Shown one piece after another: positions 9,825-18,649 of a stretch of 64,000 nt of DNA. The position numbers were made by a program, and so were the translations under genes. How positions within the stretch are numbered: position 1 is the first letter of the stretch; the number at the start of each line of letters is the position of its first letter. A model generated the notes under the pieces. That model had not been told where the DNA came from, did not search any database, and saw only the letters and a list, made by a program, of their open reading frames with translations. Source of the DNA: Fabrea salina (taxonomy: Eukaryota > Ciliophora > Heterotrichea > Heterotrichida > Fabreidae); the NCBI GenBank assembly GCA_022984795.1, contig JALIHJ010000029.1, forward strand, positions 186,001 to 250,000, in the 5' to 3' direction.

Positions 9825-11015
9825 TTAGATTAGCTTAACTGTCCAAACTCTTCCGCTGTGGCCCTGCAACACCTTAACTTGCTCCCCCGTTAGGGTGCTC
9901 CAGACTCTAATTAGATGGTCTTCACTGCCAGAAGCCACATAATTATCGTCACTTGATATACAAGCTGAAAGTGCCTCCCCGGTATGTCCCTTAAACACTC
10001 TAACAACCTCTCCAGTAGCAAAGCTCCTCAGTTTGAGTCTTTTTTTGTGTTCTCCAACTACTAAGAAGTTTTCGTCGCTTGAAATGCACACAGACAAAAC
10101 TCTAGTCTTGCCCTCCAAAGCCGCAATTTGTTTCCCTGTAGAGAGTTCCCACACCCTTATACAGTTATCTGCGCCTCCAGAAGCCAGAAACTTCTCTGTG
10201 CTCGAAATGTCTACTGAAAATACCAAGTCGGTGTGCCCTTTAAGCACCTGAGTCTGCTGCCCTGTTTCAAGGTTCCAAACCCTAAGAGTGCAGTCTTTGC
10301 TGCCAGAAACCAAAAACTCGTCTTTACTTGAAACAGCTACACTCCAGACTCCTTCAGTGTGGCCTTTAAAAACTCTGTTTTTTTGTGTTCCAAAGTTCCA
10401 CACTATGATGCTTCCATCTCCACTTCCAGAAACAATAAGTTTCTCGTTGTTAGAAATCCCCACTGAGAATACCTTGCTGGTATGGCCCCTTAGCACTTGG
10501 ATTTTTTGTCCAGTGGAGAAACTCCACACTGCAACAGTTTTGTCGTCACTGCCTGAAACTAAGAATTCTTTGTTTCTAGAGATAGCAATTGAGTTAACTG
10601 CTAGGGGGTGCCCTTTTAGTTTGCGAATTTGTTCTCCGGTGAAAAGGTCCCATACTCTGATAGAGTTGTCTTCACTGGCAGAAACCACTGTTGTGGGGCT
10701 GCTCTGCACCTTAATGGCTGGTTTAGGTATTAAGCCTTCAATAAGGTTTTTAAAGTAGCTAAGGTACTTAAATTGGGACTCTCTAATAGAGTGCAGGTCT
10801 TGCACAACTTGTTCTTGGAAGTCCGACTTAGTAGCTTTGGCTTCTAAGTTCTTTAGTTCAGTGAGTTGTTGTGAAGCAAACTTCTCTATTTTGTTCATTA
10901 AGTGGTGTCTCATCTTAATGACTTCTGCTTTGCGGATGTATATTTTAGTGAGGAGTTGGTTGTTCCTAGGTTTAGCCCTAGTTTCTTTGGGTTCTTCACT
11001 AGTTGTGTTGCCCAT
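9825..11015 (-). CDS. WD40-repeat protein with N-myristoylation motif
   Basis: 396 aa. The N-terminus MGNTTSEE fits an N-myristoylation signal (Gly2, Ser6). Residues about 20-95 are helical and charged. About seven regular WD40 repeats follow, each with the GH....V.S...S....L.SGS.D..I.VW pattern (blocks such as VSASEDNSIRVWDLFTGEQ and VSGSKDCTLRVWNLETG). These form a beta-propeller that normally scaffolds protein interactions. The high similarity between repeats suggests recent internal duplication or homogenisation. The partner is unknown. The start context is CATAAATGGG, and the stop TAA abuts that of the convergent 34-codon frame. Confidence 0.85.
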   Translation of the reverse strand: MGNTTSEEPKETRAKPRNNQLLTKIYIRKAEVIKMRHHLMNKIEKFASQQLTELKNLEAKATKSDFQEQVVQDLHSIRESQFKYLSYFKNLIEGLIPKPAIKVQSSPTTVVSASEDNSIRVWDLFTGEQIRKLKGHPLAVNSIAISRNKEFLVSGSDDKTVAVWSFSTGQKIQVLRGHTSKVFSVGISNNEKLIVSGSGDGSIIVWNFGTQKNRVFKGHTEGVWSVAVSSKDEFLVSGSKDCTLRVWNLETGQQTQVLKGHTDLVFSVDISSTEKFLASGGADNCIRVWELSTGKQIAALEGKTRVLSVCISSDENFLVVGEHKKRLKLRSFATGEVVRVFKGHTGEALSACISSDDNYVASGSEDHLIRVWSTLTGEQVKVLQGHSGRVWTVKLI

Positions 11016-11052
11016 TTATGCTTAAGAATGATCCAGTGCAAACTCTTTAAAG

Positions 11053-11733
11053 TTAATGCTGTAAACCAAATTTGGGCCCGGCCATGGGGTACTTGAGGCC
11101 AACGGAGGGGTCCACCCAGCGGTTGATGAAGTTCTGCAGAGCTAACTCAGCTGTTTTGAAGTCACTGGAGTGGTTGTTAGTAGCTTCACGCTTGACTTTG
11201 CCCATGGTTTCTTTGAAGTCGATTCCCCACTTGACGAAGTTCTTTACGCCTTCACTCCTCACAAGGTGTTCGCGCTGAGCTATGAGTTCATCAGCTCTTG
11301 CCTGCACGTACTCGTCGAACAGCATTCCTTTAGTAAGTTGAGTGCGGTAGTACTTGTAGCACGCTTCAAACTGCAACACCATCACAAAGGGCAAGAACCA
11401 CTTCAAGGCGCGATAGTGGTAGTTGTAGTGGATTAAGTGGTGGTTGTAAATGTACATTGCCAAAGGAATTCCGATCTTGATGGCGCAGTGGTTCCAAATC
11501 CATGAGTAGTTGATGTTGATGTAAGTCATCTGATCGTCCCACTCGTCGTCCATGGGGTTGAGCACCAAAGCTTCTACTGGAAAGGGAGGTGCTGACTTGT
11601 AAGCGACTTCAGTCAAGTCCATCATTTTGTCTATTGACTGGTAGCGTCTGTACCTGGGTCCTCTGAAGATTGGCATCCAGGTCTTTTCGTCCCAAAGACC
11701 CAGCAATGATGTTGCAAGGTGGTACCTGTCCAT
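11053..11733 (-). CDS. Unrecognised membrane protein, possibly mitochondrial
   Basis: 226 aa rich in Trp, Tyr and His. Two hydrophobic segments lie near residues 78-98 (WNHCAIKIGIPLAMYIYN) and 108-125 (LKWFLPFVMVLQFEACY), followed by a charged helical tail. There is no N-terminal signal peptide. The composition resembles ciliate-specific subunits of respiratory complexes or ATP synthase, but that is only an impression and no family motif is recognised. It lies 37 nt upstream of the same-strand WD40 gene. Its ATG (CATAAATATGG context) is 58 nt from the divergent SAM gene. Confidence 0.7.
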   Translation of the reverse strand: MDRYHLATSLLGLWDEKTWMPIFRGPRYRRYQSIDKMMDLTEVAYKSAPPFPVEALVLNPMDDEWDDQMTYININYSWIWNHCAIKIGIPLAMYIYNHHLIHYNYHYRALKWFLPFVMVLQFEACYKYYRTQLTKGMLFDEYVQARADELIAQREHLVRSEGVKNFVKWGIDFKETMGKVKREATNNHSSDFKTAELALQNFINRWVDPSVGLKYPMAGPKFGLQH

Positions 11734-11791
11734 ATTTATGGCTTAAGTTCTAACTGGAATTCAAATACCTAGTTAAGTTGTTAGTTTAAAA

Positions 11792-12553
11792 ATGATTTAT
11801 GAGAGGCAGGCAAGAAACTCTTCGAGACTTGCTAGAGGGAAAAGCACCCAGTACCGACCCAACACGCGTTTGAAGCACCTGCGCAGTTCAAGAATTAGGG
11901 AACTAGCTGATGAGTACTTGCACAGTTCTCAAGAAACACCTCGTGAAACACCCCGTGAAACAACCCGTGAAACCTTCCATGGAACACTCAGCGGAACACT
12001 CAGTGGAATACAACGCGAAGCATTTTTCGAAGCCAAGCCGAGCCTAAGCACAAAAACACCCAACTTCACCAAAAAGAAGGAGTCACTTGAGTCCATTCTA
12101 AAAGACATAGGAATGAATGACTACATAGAAGTTTTCCAAGAAAACCAAATAACCCTAGAAGACCTCCCATATTTAACTGAAGAAGACCTAAAAGACCTAG
12201 ACTTGCCTTACTCCTACAGGAAAAGACTACTAGGAGTGATTCAGGGCTTCTCAGAAGAAGAAGAGTACCTAGAAGACCAGAGTTTGGAAGCCAAAGAAAA
12301 CTCCAAACTCCAAGAAGTACAAGAAATCCTTTTAGAAATCTGTGAACAACAAAAAACCATGATGAAAATGATCAGGGCAAACCAAGAAGCCCTTGCAACT
12401 TTGCTTGAAAAAGAAAACAAAACTCCAAGCAACGCTAAGTTCTTCGAACCTACTCTGAGTTCCATTGCCAAGCAGAAAGCAATTCCCAACAAGTATATGA
12501 GGGTTTCACCTTTAAGGGTTTCTTACATGCAGAAGTACAAATCTTCTGAGTAA
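11792..12553 (+). CDS. SAM-domain protein with N-terminal tandem repeats
   Basis: 253 aa. A basic N-terminus (about 1-45) is followed by a short repeat tract of ETPR/ETTR and GTLSG units (about 48-72) and then a SAM domain at about 105-160 (SLESILKDIGMNDYIEVF, ITLEDLPYLTEEDLKDL, YRKRLLGVI). A coiled-coil-like Glu/Lys-rich region follows, then a basic tail. SAM domains mediate homo- or hetero-oligomerisation. Its TAA lies 17 nt before the TRP-like channel gene on the same strand. A functional link to the channel is possible but unproven. Confidence 0.8.
   Translation: MIYERQARNSSRLARGKSTQYRPNTRLKHLRSSRIRELADEYLHSSQETPRETPRETTRETFHGTLSGTLSGIQREAFFEAKPSLSTKTPNFTKKKESLESILKDIGMNDYIEVFQENQITLEDLPYLTEEDLKDLDLPYSYRKRLLGVIQGFSEEEEYLEDQSLEAKENSKLQEVQEILLEICEQQKTMMKMIRANQEALATLLEKENKTPSNAKFFEPTLSSIAKQKAIPNKYMRVSPLRVSYMQKYKSSE
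11933..12004 (+). repeat. Six 12-bp tandem units inside the SAM gene
   Basis: Six consecutive 12-bp units beginning GAAACACCTCGT and drifting to GGAACACTCAGT. They encode ETPR-ETPR-ETTR-ETFH-GTLS-GTLS. The unit is a multiple of three, so length changes keep the frame. Confidence 0.85.
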
Positions 12554-12570
12554 TGTTTAAGTAATAATAA

Positions 12571-15500
12571 ATGTTTGCAGGACTTCTGGGAAACTTAAAC
12601 AAGGCCAACCAAGAACCTAAAGAAGAACTTAAAGAACACCCTGAAGAAGACCCCAAGGAAACCACCCTTATGAGAGCAATGGGCAAAAGAAACACAGTTG
12701 GCCTCAACTTGCTAGCCAACTCTAACTTACTGTCTGACCAAACAATCAAAAAACTCCAACAGTACAAACACCAACCAGAAACTATCAAAGTGACTGAAGC
12801 AGTTAAAAAAGGGAACTTGGAGGTTATAGACAACTTAGCTCTCAGCAAAGAGTTCAAAGAAGACAACAAGAACTTCGTGCAAAACGGACAAATAGTTGTG
12901 ATGGCCTTTGAGTACGACCAGTTCGGAATAGCCAGGAAACTCATTAACTACGGGTACTATATTTCACCCAACATCATTCTGGAAAAACTTAACGAAGAAA
13001 ACTACAGCTTAGTCAAAAGAATAATTTCTGAGAAGTTCTTCAACCCAGAACACATAGTTCTTGAGTTCTGGTACATGCTTTACTTGAACCTTTTCGAACT
13101 AGCTGAACTGCTTAGGAACAAAGAAAGCTCCATCGACTCCCTTGTAAAGCACAGAACCATCTCAGAAACCCAAGAAAACTTAGCAATAGACCCTACTATT
13201 ATGTTCAAAGCACTTGAAAAAGCTATAGAGAGACAACAAGACCCCTTAGCTTGCCTTATGATAAGTTTAAATCCACAACTGGTAAACAAAACTTTGGTTT
13301 ACAGTGCCCTAGAACACTCCTGCATAGAGTTCCTTAAAATGATTTGGACAGGCCACTTAGAGTACAACAGCCTCAAAGAAGTTAAAAAACGCCAAAAAGA
13401 AAGTTTGTTCTGGACTAAACTCGAAGAAGAAGTCCTTGATAGAGAAGAAAGAAAGTTACTGTCTAAGTCTCTTAAACTCAGCTTCATAGTAGACAAACTC
13501 TTGTCTATGGAAAAAGTAACTGAAGCTTACGAAGTACTTAAGTGGCCAGGCGCCATTGAAGAACCTGGAGTTATCAAAGCTATTCTAGTCAACGGCCAAG
13601 AGTCCCTTGCTAAGCACGCACTCTCCCAAGCTAAGGGTGGAGTAGCTTCCCCTGAATTTTGTGCAGCCTTTGAAAAAGGAATGTACCAGATCTGCTTGGA
13701 CATGCTTAGGTTCAAAGAAGCAAGGATTTGCATTTTCAACAAAGACTACCAAAAAACTCTAGTGGGCTTGATAGAGGTAGGAGAGTACTCTTTGACAGCT
13801 TTGGACATGCTAGGCTTCATCCCCAATAAAGAGTGGCACGCTGAGCTAACTAAGGAACTCTGTGACGTTTTAGAAGATCAAGCTAAAAAGAGCCAACAAA
13901 TCTTAGTATGCAGGTCGCCTATACTGTACTGTGCCTTGGCAGCAGAGTTACTAACTAAGTTTTCAGGGTCGTCTTTGTTTTACCAAAGCAGGTGTTTGTC
14001 TGTGGCTGAAGACTTTAAGGAGTTGGGTGCTTACTTAGAAGACAGCATTAAGGACGAAAAGGTACTTAGACACTACGTGCTCCAAGAAGACTCTAAAGGA
14101 AGAAGTGCACTTACTGTGATTGCCAGGAACGACTTTCTCCGAATGCTTGAGTGCGACCTTTTGGGAGTGATTATCAACAAACTCTGGGAAGGACCTGTGA
14201 AGCACTACAGCGCCCACGAAGCCTCTACTTTGCACGTAGCTTTAAAGGCCAGTGCAGGCACTCCGGACTCAATAGCTTTTATGAGCAAAATGGACACTTC
14301 TAAGCCCTACACTTTCCAGTACAGTGTGTGGCCTTATTCGTGTTCCCTTAGGTTCAGGGCGCATGGCTTTGCAACCATTGTGTTGCTTCTGCTTTACACC
14401 TTGTTGATAGAGTACTCAATTAGAGAAAACACTTTTGACAACGTAGCAAACAACTCCACTACAGTGGTGTTTTTAAGGATTTCACAGGTGCTTGTGTGTG
14501 GAATTCTGGTAGACCAGGGTTTGCAGTTCATTTTTGCAGGGCTGACCAACAGGACTTACGAGTTGGACAACTGGAGAGTTCTGGACTTTGTAATGTTTTC
14601 AACTATGATCTTTATAATGGTGGGGTTCGACAAAACCTATATGGGAGAAGGAAACACTTTTGAAAGCATTGAGCCTACTCTGTTCAATGCTCTTTGTTAC
14701 TGCGTGATGTACTTCATTATCTGGGCTAAGTTTTTGTCTGTGCTAGCAGTGTCCATGAGATTTGGGCCTTTTTTGAGGATGCTTTACTTGATGTTTATAG
14801 AGATTTTGGGGTTCTCTGTTATTTACATTTGTGTGCAGATTTGTTTTGCTGCAATTTTTACTTCTTTGTTCAGCACTAGTATTGCGAGTTACAAAAGTTT
14901 CAGCCACTCTTCAAGAACTCTGTACTCTGCAGCTTTGGGTGCTTTTTCTTTTGTGGACTTTGTTGGAAGCAACGAAGCTATGGGGTCTGTTTTGCTAGGG
15001 TTATTTTTGGTCATTGCTAACGTGGTGCTTTTGAACTTGTTGGTGGCTTTGCTGACTAACGTGTACTTAACAGTGACTCAAAAAGTGGAAGCTACTCAAA
15101 GGGCAGTGCTGGTTTCTTACTACAACAGGTGGTTTTGGGATGAAAACTATGGGTTGTTGATATTTGTGCCTACTCCTTTTAACATATTTGTGCTGTTGTT
15201 GTCGCCTTTGTTAGCTTTTAGTAAGAAGAGTTACTACTACAACCAGGTTTTGTTGAGAGTGCTTTACGGCGTATTTGCATTTGTGCAGTTCATAGGGTTT
15301 TTTGTAGCTAGTTTGGCGATGCTGCCTCTTTGCTACTTAAAAGGGTTTTACACCTTTGGAAAAGCAGGCAACAAAAAGGTGATTCAGCTCGAAACCACTG
15401 AACAGGTTTACTACTCTTTTAGTGTTTTGAAGTGGCTAGCTTGGCCTTTTGTAGGAGTTCCGCTTTTGCTCTGGGCTGTTTTTAGGGACTCCTACCACTT

Positions 15501-16083
15501 TTGGAGCATAGTTTACAAAGACAACGCAGAGGTGTCTACTCGCAACACCTCAGACCAGTTCTTGGACTCCGGAGTAATCGAAGACGCCCAGTCAGTGCTT
15601 CAGGAAATACTTAGAGTCCAAGTAACTGTGGAGGAGTTTGTTTCAGTGTGGGCAGTTTACGACAACCTAAGGAACCAAAACACTGACTACTTAGAAACTC
15701 GCCAAGAACAAGCCCAGGAGTTCTTTATGCGCTTTGCAGAGTCACTGAAGAACCCTGTAATTAGCATTGAAAGAATGATTAAGTTGTTGCCTGTGCAGGA
15801 ACACTATGACGAAAACTACCTAAAGTACGTAGAAAACATTAACATTCCTTGGTTGTTGTCAGGACTCAACTCTTACCATGACTACGTAGGCTCTATGGTG
15901 ATCGAAGGAGTAAGCATTCCTAAAGAGCTAGGCAAATCCGGAGGCCCCTTAGATGCTAAGCACGTTTTCCAAGTCAAGCAGAACCTGCAAGTTTTCAGAA
16001 CTAAGTACGGAGAACTCTCAGAAATGCTCCAGAACCTTAAGTCCCAAGCAGCGCTTCAAGAGAAGCTTTCTAGAGGAGTTTAG
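12571..16083 (+). CDS. Ankyrin/TRP-like cation channel
   Basis: 1,170 aa. Residues about 60-590 are helical repeats resembling degenerate ankyrin repeats (CIEFLKMIW, YQICLDMLRFKEARIC). The first TM is near 598-620 (FATIVLLLLYTLLIEYS), and several more precede a pore-helix-like segment near 773-795 (SRTLYSAALGAFSFVDFVG). An S6-type helix follows near 816-832 (NVVLLNLLVALLTNVYL). This order matches the TRP/polycystin ion-transport family. Three further hydrophobic segments follow S6 (about 872-975), then a cytosolic tail of about 190 aa. It is presumed to be a non-selective cation channel of a plasma, ciliary or vacuolar membrane. The stop is TAG. Confidence 0.8.
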   Translation: MFAGLLGNLNKANQEPKEELKEHPEEDPKETTLMRAMGKRNTVGLNLLANSNLLSDQTIKKLQQYKHQPETIKVTEAVKKGNLEVIDNLALSKEFKEDNKNFVQNGQIVVMAFEYDQFGIARKLINYGYYISPNIILEKLNEENYSLVKRIISEKFFNPEHIVLEFWYMLYLNLFELAELLRNKESSIDSLVKHRTISETQENLAIDPTIMFKALEKAIERQQDPLACLMISLNPQLVNKTLVYSALEHSCIEFLKMIWTGHLEYNSLKEVKKRQKESLFWTKLEEEVLDREERKLLSKSLKLSFIVDKLLSMEKVTEAYEVLKWPGAIEEPGVIKAILVNGQESLAKHALSQAKGGVASPEFCAAFEKGMYQICLDMLRFKEARICIFNKDYQKTLVGLIEVGEYSLTALDMLGFIPNKEWHAELTKELCDVLEDQAKKSQQILVCRSPILYCALAAELLTKFSGSSLFYQSRCLSVAEDFKELGAYLEDSIKDEKVLRHYVLQEDSKGRSALTVIARNDFLRMLECDLLGVIINKLWEGPVKHYSAHEASTLHVALKASAGTPDSIAFMSKMDTSKPYTFQYSVWPYSCSLRFRAHGFATIVLLLLYTLLIEYSIRENTFDNVANNSTTVVFLRISQVLVCGILVDQGLQFIFAGLTNRTYELDNWRVLDFVMFSTMIFIMVGFDKTYMGEGNTFESIEPTLFNALCYCVMYFIIWAKFLSVLAVSMRFGPFLRMLYLMFIEILGFSVIYICVQICFAAIFTSLFSTSIASYKSFSHSSRTLYSAALGAFSFVDFVGSNEAMGSVLLGLFLVIANVVLLNLLVALLTNVYLTVTQKVEATQRAVLVSYYNRWFWDENYGLLIFVPTPFNIFVLLLSPLLAFSKKSYYYNQVLLRVLYGVFAFVQFIGFFVASLAMLPLCYLKGFYTFGKAGNKKVIQLETTEQVYYSFSVLKWLAWPFVGVPLLLWAVFRDSYHFWSIVYKDNAEVSTRNTSDQFLDSGVIEDAQSVLQEILRVQVTVEEFVSVWAVYDNLRNQNTDYLETRQEQAQEFFMRFAESLKNPVISIERMIKLLPVQEHYDENYLKYVENINIPWLLSGLNSYHDYVGSMVIEGVSIPKELGKSGGPLDAKHVFQVKQNLQVFRTKYGELSEMLQNLKSQAALQEKLSRGV

Positions 16084-16097
16084 TAACTAAGTGAATA

Positions 16098-18635
16098 ATG
16101 CCATTTATGAACACGTGTATACGACTGCTAAGTGTTCTGAGCGTGCTAAGTTGTGTCTGGGCAACTGTGATAGGAATAGACTACGGAAGCGAAATGTTCA
16201 AGGTAACTCACAGTTAGGTGTCGCTCATCAGGCCAGGCAAAAAGTTCGCAATCGTAGAAAACGAGCAGTCCAAAAGATCCACTCCCAACATAGTAGGGTT
16301 TGCAGATCACTCGCGAGTGTTTGGGTACGACGCTTACAGAGAACAGTCCAAAAGACCAGAGAACGTTTTAGCTTACGCCAAGACCTTCTTAGGAGTGCCT
16401 TACAATGACACAAAAGCACACAGAGCTTTCGAGAAAACTTTCCAAAGCATCGAAATCTCAGGGGAAGAAAACAGCCTCAGAGCAAAACTCAGAGTAAAGG
16501 ACCAGGAGTTGTTTCCCGAAGAGCCTATAGGCATGCTTCTAGAGTACGTTAAAAAGCTTGCTGAAACCCAAAGTGAGTCCTCTGTTAAGGACTGCGTGAT
16601 CACCATCCCTAGCTTCTTCACACGGGCTCAAAGAATAGCTATTCACAACGCTGCTAAACTAGCTAAGTTGAACGTTTTAGCTCTTATGCACGAAAACACT
16701 GCAGCAGCCCTTTACTACGGAATAGACAGACTTGACAACGAAACAGACCACTACGCACTTTTCTACAACCTAGGAGCTTCTCACTTGCAAGTAAGTGTGG
16801 CCAAGTACAGTGTGGCAGAAAGGAAAGTAATGGGAGTTAAAAGACAGCTAGAAAACATTGAGATGCTCTCCCACGTAGAAAACCCTTTTGTAGGCGGGGT
16901 GATGTTTGACTCGTTGATTACTGAGTACTTGCTAGAAGAGTTCCAGAGACAAAAGGGCCAGAGTTTACAAGACTCAGCCAAGGCCAAAGTCAAGTTGTTC
17001 CAGGCTGCCAACTCTGCCAAAAAGACTTTAAGTGCAAGTAAGTTCACTCCTATTCAGATCAACAATATACACAAAGGAATTGACTTCTCGACTTCAATTA
17101 CTCGAGAAAACTTTGAGGAGATGCTGAGTCCTCACTTAGCTGCTTTGGTGGTCCCAGTTCACAAAGCCATTTCTGAGGCTGGACTTAGTCTGTCGCAAAT
17201 CAACAACTTCGAAATAGTAGGAGGTGTTTCAAGGGTTCCTAAAGTTCAGGAGTACCTTAAGCAGGAACTAGGTGTTGAACTTGCTGTGCACCTTAACGGA
17301 GACGAAGCAATGGCACACGGGTCAGCATTGTACGCAGCTAACTTCAGTTCAACTGTGCAAATCAAGCCTATTTGGCTTACAGACATCAGCAACTTTGGAG
17401 TGCAAGCTAAGTTTTACGGTTCGGAGTTTTACCAAGAAAGTGAACTTTTTGGAAAGGAAAGTGCTTTGGGAACTCTTAAGAAGATTAACTTTACTTGTGG
17501 AGAAGACCTAAAGGTAGTGGTTGAGGGTGTGTATAGTGAAGAGTTCCAAGAACTATTGGAGTACCAGGTAACTGGAATCAAAGAACTCAAAGACACCTAC
17601 TTAAATGACCCCGAGGTGAAATTGACCTTTGCACTTGACAGAAGTGGGATTCCTTTTTTAAAGAACGCAGAAGCCCAACTAGAAGTTGAGGTCACAGAAG
17701 TAGTGACTAAAAAGGTCCCTAAAGAACCATCAAAACAAGAAACTGAAGAAGAAACTGCCTCAGAAGAAGAAACTGCCGAAGAAGAAACTGCCGAAGAAAC
17801 TCTCTCAGAAGAAATCACCAAACTCGAAACCAAAAAGTTTGTCTTAAACACCACTTCAACCCAACTAGAGAAGCCTTTCCCCCTGAACGCCACAGAGATA
17901 AAACAAATCCGAGACGGCTTCAAAGCAAGAAGAGACCAAGAAGAAGAAATCAAACGTCTTGTCCAAGTGAAAAACGACATTGAGTCGTACATTTACTACA
18001 TGAAAGAAAAAATCGAAGACGAAGAGTTCCTCAAAGTCACTCAAGAACAAGAAAGGTCTGAGTTCATGGAAGAACTAGTTAAAGCCCAAGACTGGATGGA
18101 AACTGAAGAGTTCGACAAGTTAAAGTCTTGGGAAATCCGCAAAGCCAAAAGAGACCTTGAAAACAAGTTTGTAGATGCCATGGACAGACTCAGCGAACTC
18201 CAAATAAGAGACCAAGTAGTGAAGGAGTCTTTAGCTGGACTTAAAAAACTCGAAACTAAACTTGAAGCAATTAAAGAAAGCAAACCTTGGATCAACGAAG
18301 AAGAACTAGAAAGTGCTAACACTAAGATCCAAGAAGCTAAAGACTGGATTCAGGAAAAAGTCGAGGAACAAGGCTTTAAAGAACTGTGGGAAGCTCCTGC
18401 TTTCAGGTCTAAGGAAGTAGAACTCAAGATACCTCCTATTGAAAGGGAACTAGACAGACTCAAGCGGAAACAAAAACCTAAAGAAAAGAAAAAGGAACCT
18501 GAAACTAAGGATACTCAAGAGAGTCCCAGGAACCTCAAGAAGAGGAACCTCAAGAAGAGCCTCAAGAACCTCAAGAAGAGGAACCTCAAGAAAAACTTCA
18601 AGAACCCCAAAAAGACAAAGACGACCTTTAAATAG
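16098..18635 (+). CDS. HYOU1: GRP170/HYOU1-like ER HSP70 chaperone
   Basis: About 840 aa after removal of one 15-nt intron at 16203-16217. Two in-frame ATGs (16098, 16107) precede a signal peptide (IRLLSVLSVLSCVWA). The HSP70 ATPase start is IGIDYGSEMFK, split by the intron directly before VSLIRPGKKFAIVEN, a layout typical of the GRP170/Lhs1 branch. NBD motifs such as ENTAAALYYGIDR and EIVGGVSRVPKVQ are present. After the beta-sandwich come an acidic low-complexity loop (17740-17815) and long charged helices. As sequenced, the tail turns basic and ends at TAG 18635. In the minus-one frame the same repeats encode EPQEEE units and end KDDL at TAA 18629-18631, a likely ER-retrieval signal, so one base is probably missing within 18509-18530. 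The role is ER protein folding and nucleotide exchange for BiP. Confidence 0.85.
16203..16217 (+). other. 15-nt intron (chaperone gene)
   Basis: GTAACTCACAGTTAG. Removing it joins the signal peptide and IGIDYGSEMFK to VSLIRPGKKF in frame. If retained it gives an in-frame TAG. Confidence 0.93.
18528..18607 (+). repeat. GAACCTCAAGAAG-type tandem repeat at chaperone C-terminus
   Basis: Imperfect units of 9-15 bp (GAACCTCAAGAAGAG and variants). In one phase they encode basic NLKKR units; in the phase ending KDDL they encode acidic EPQEE units. The acidic phase fits the protein's other Glu-rich loop. Confidence 0.8.
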
Positions 18636-18649
18636 TTAAGGCGGTATAA

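Noticed and set aside
10288-10758. Plus-strand 156-codon frame opposite the WD40 gene
   Set aside because: It mirrors the WD40 repeats; low-complexity antisense translation with no independent signal.
11933-12004. CRISPR or minisatellite array
   Set aside because: Units are contiguous 12-bp coding repeats without spacers, inside a SAM-domain gene.
18524-18540. 17-nt GT..AG intron in the chaperone tail
   Set aside because: It fits the frame but lacks GTAA and the 15/16-nt length of the other introns; a missing base is simpler.
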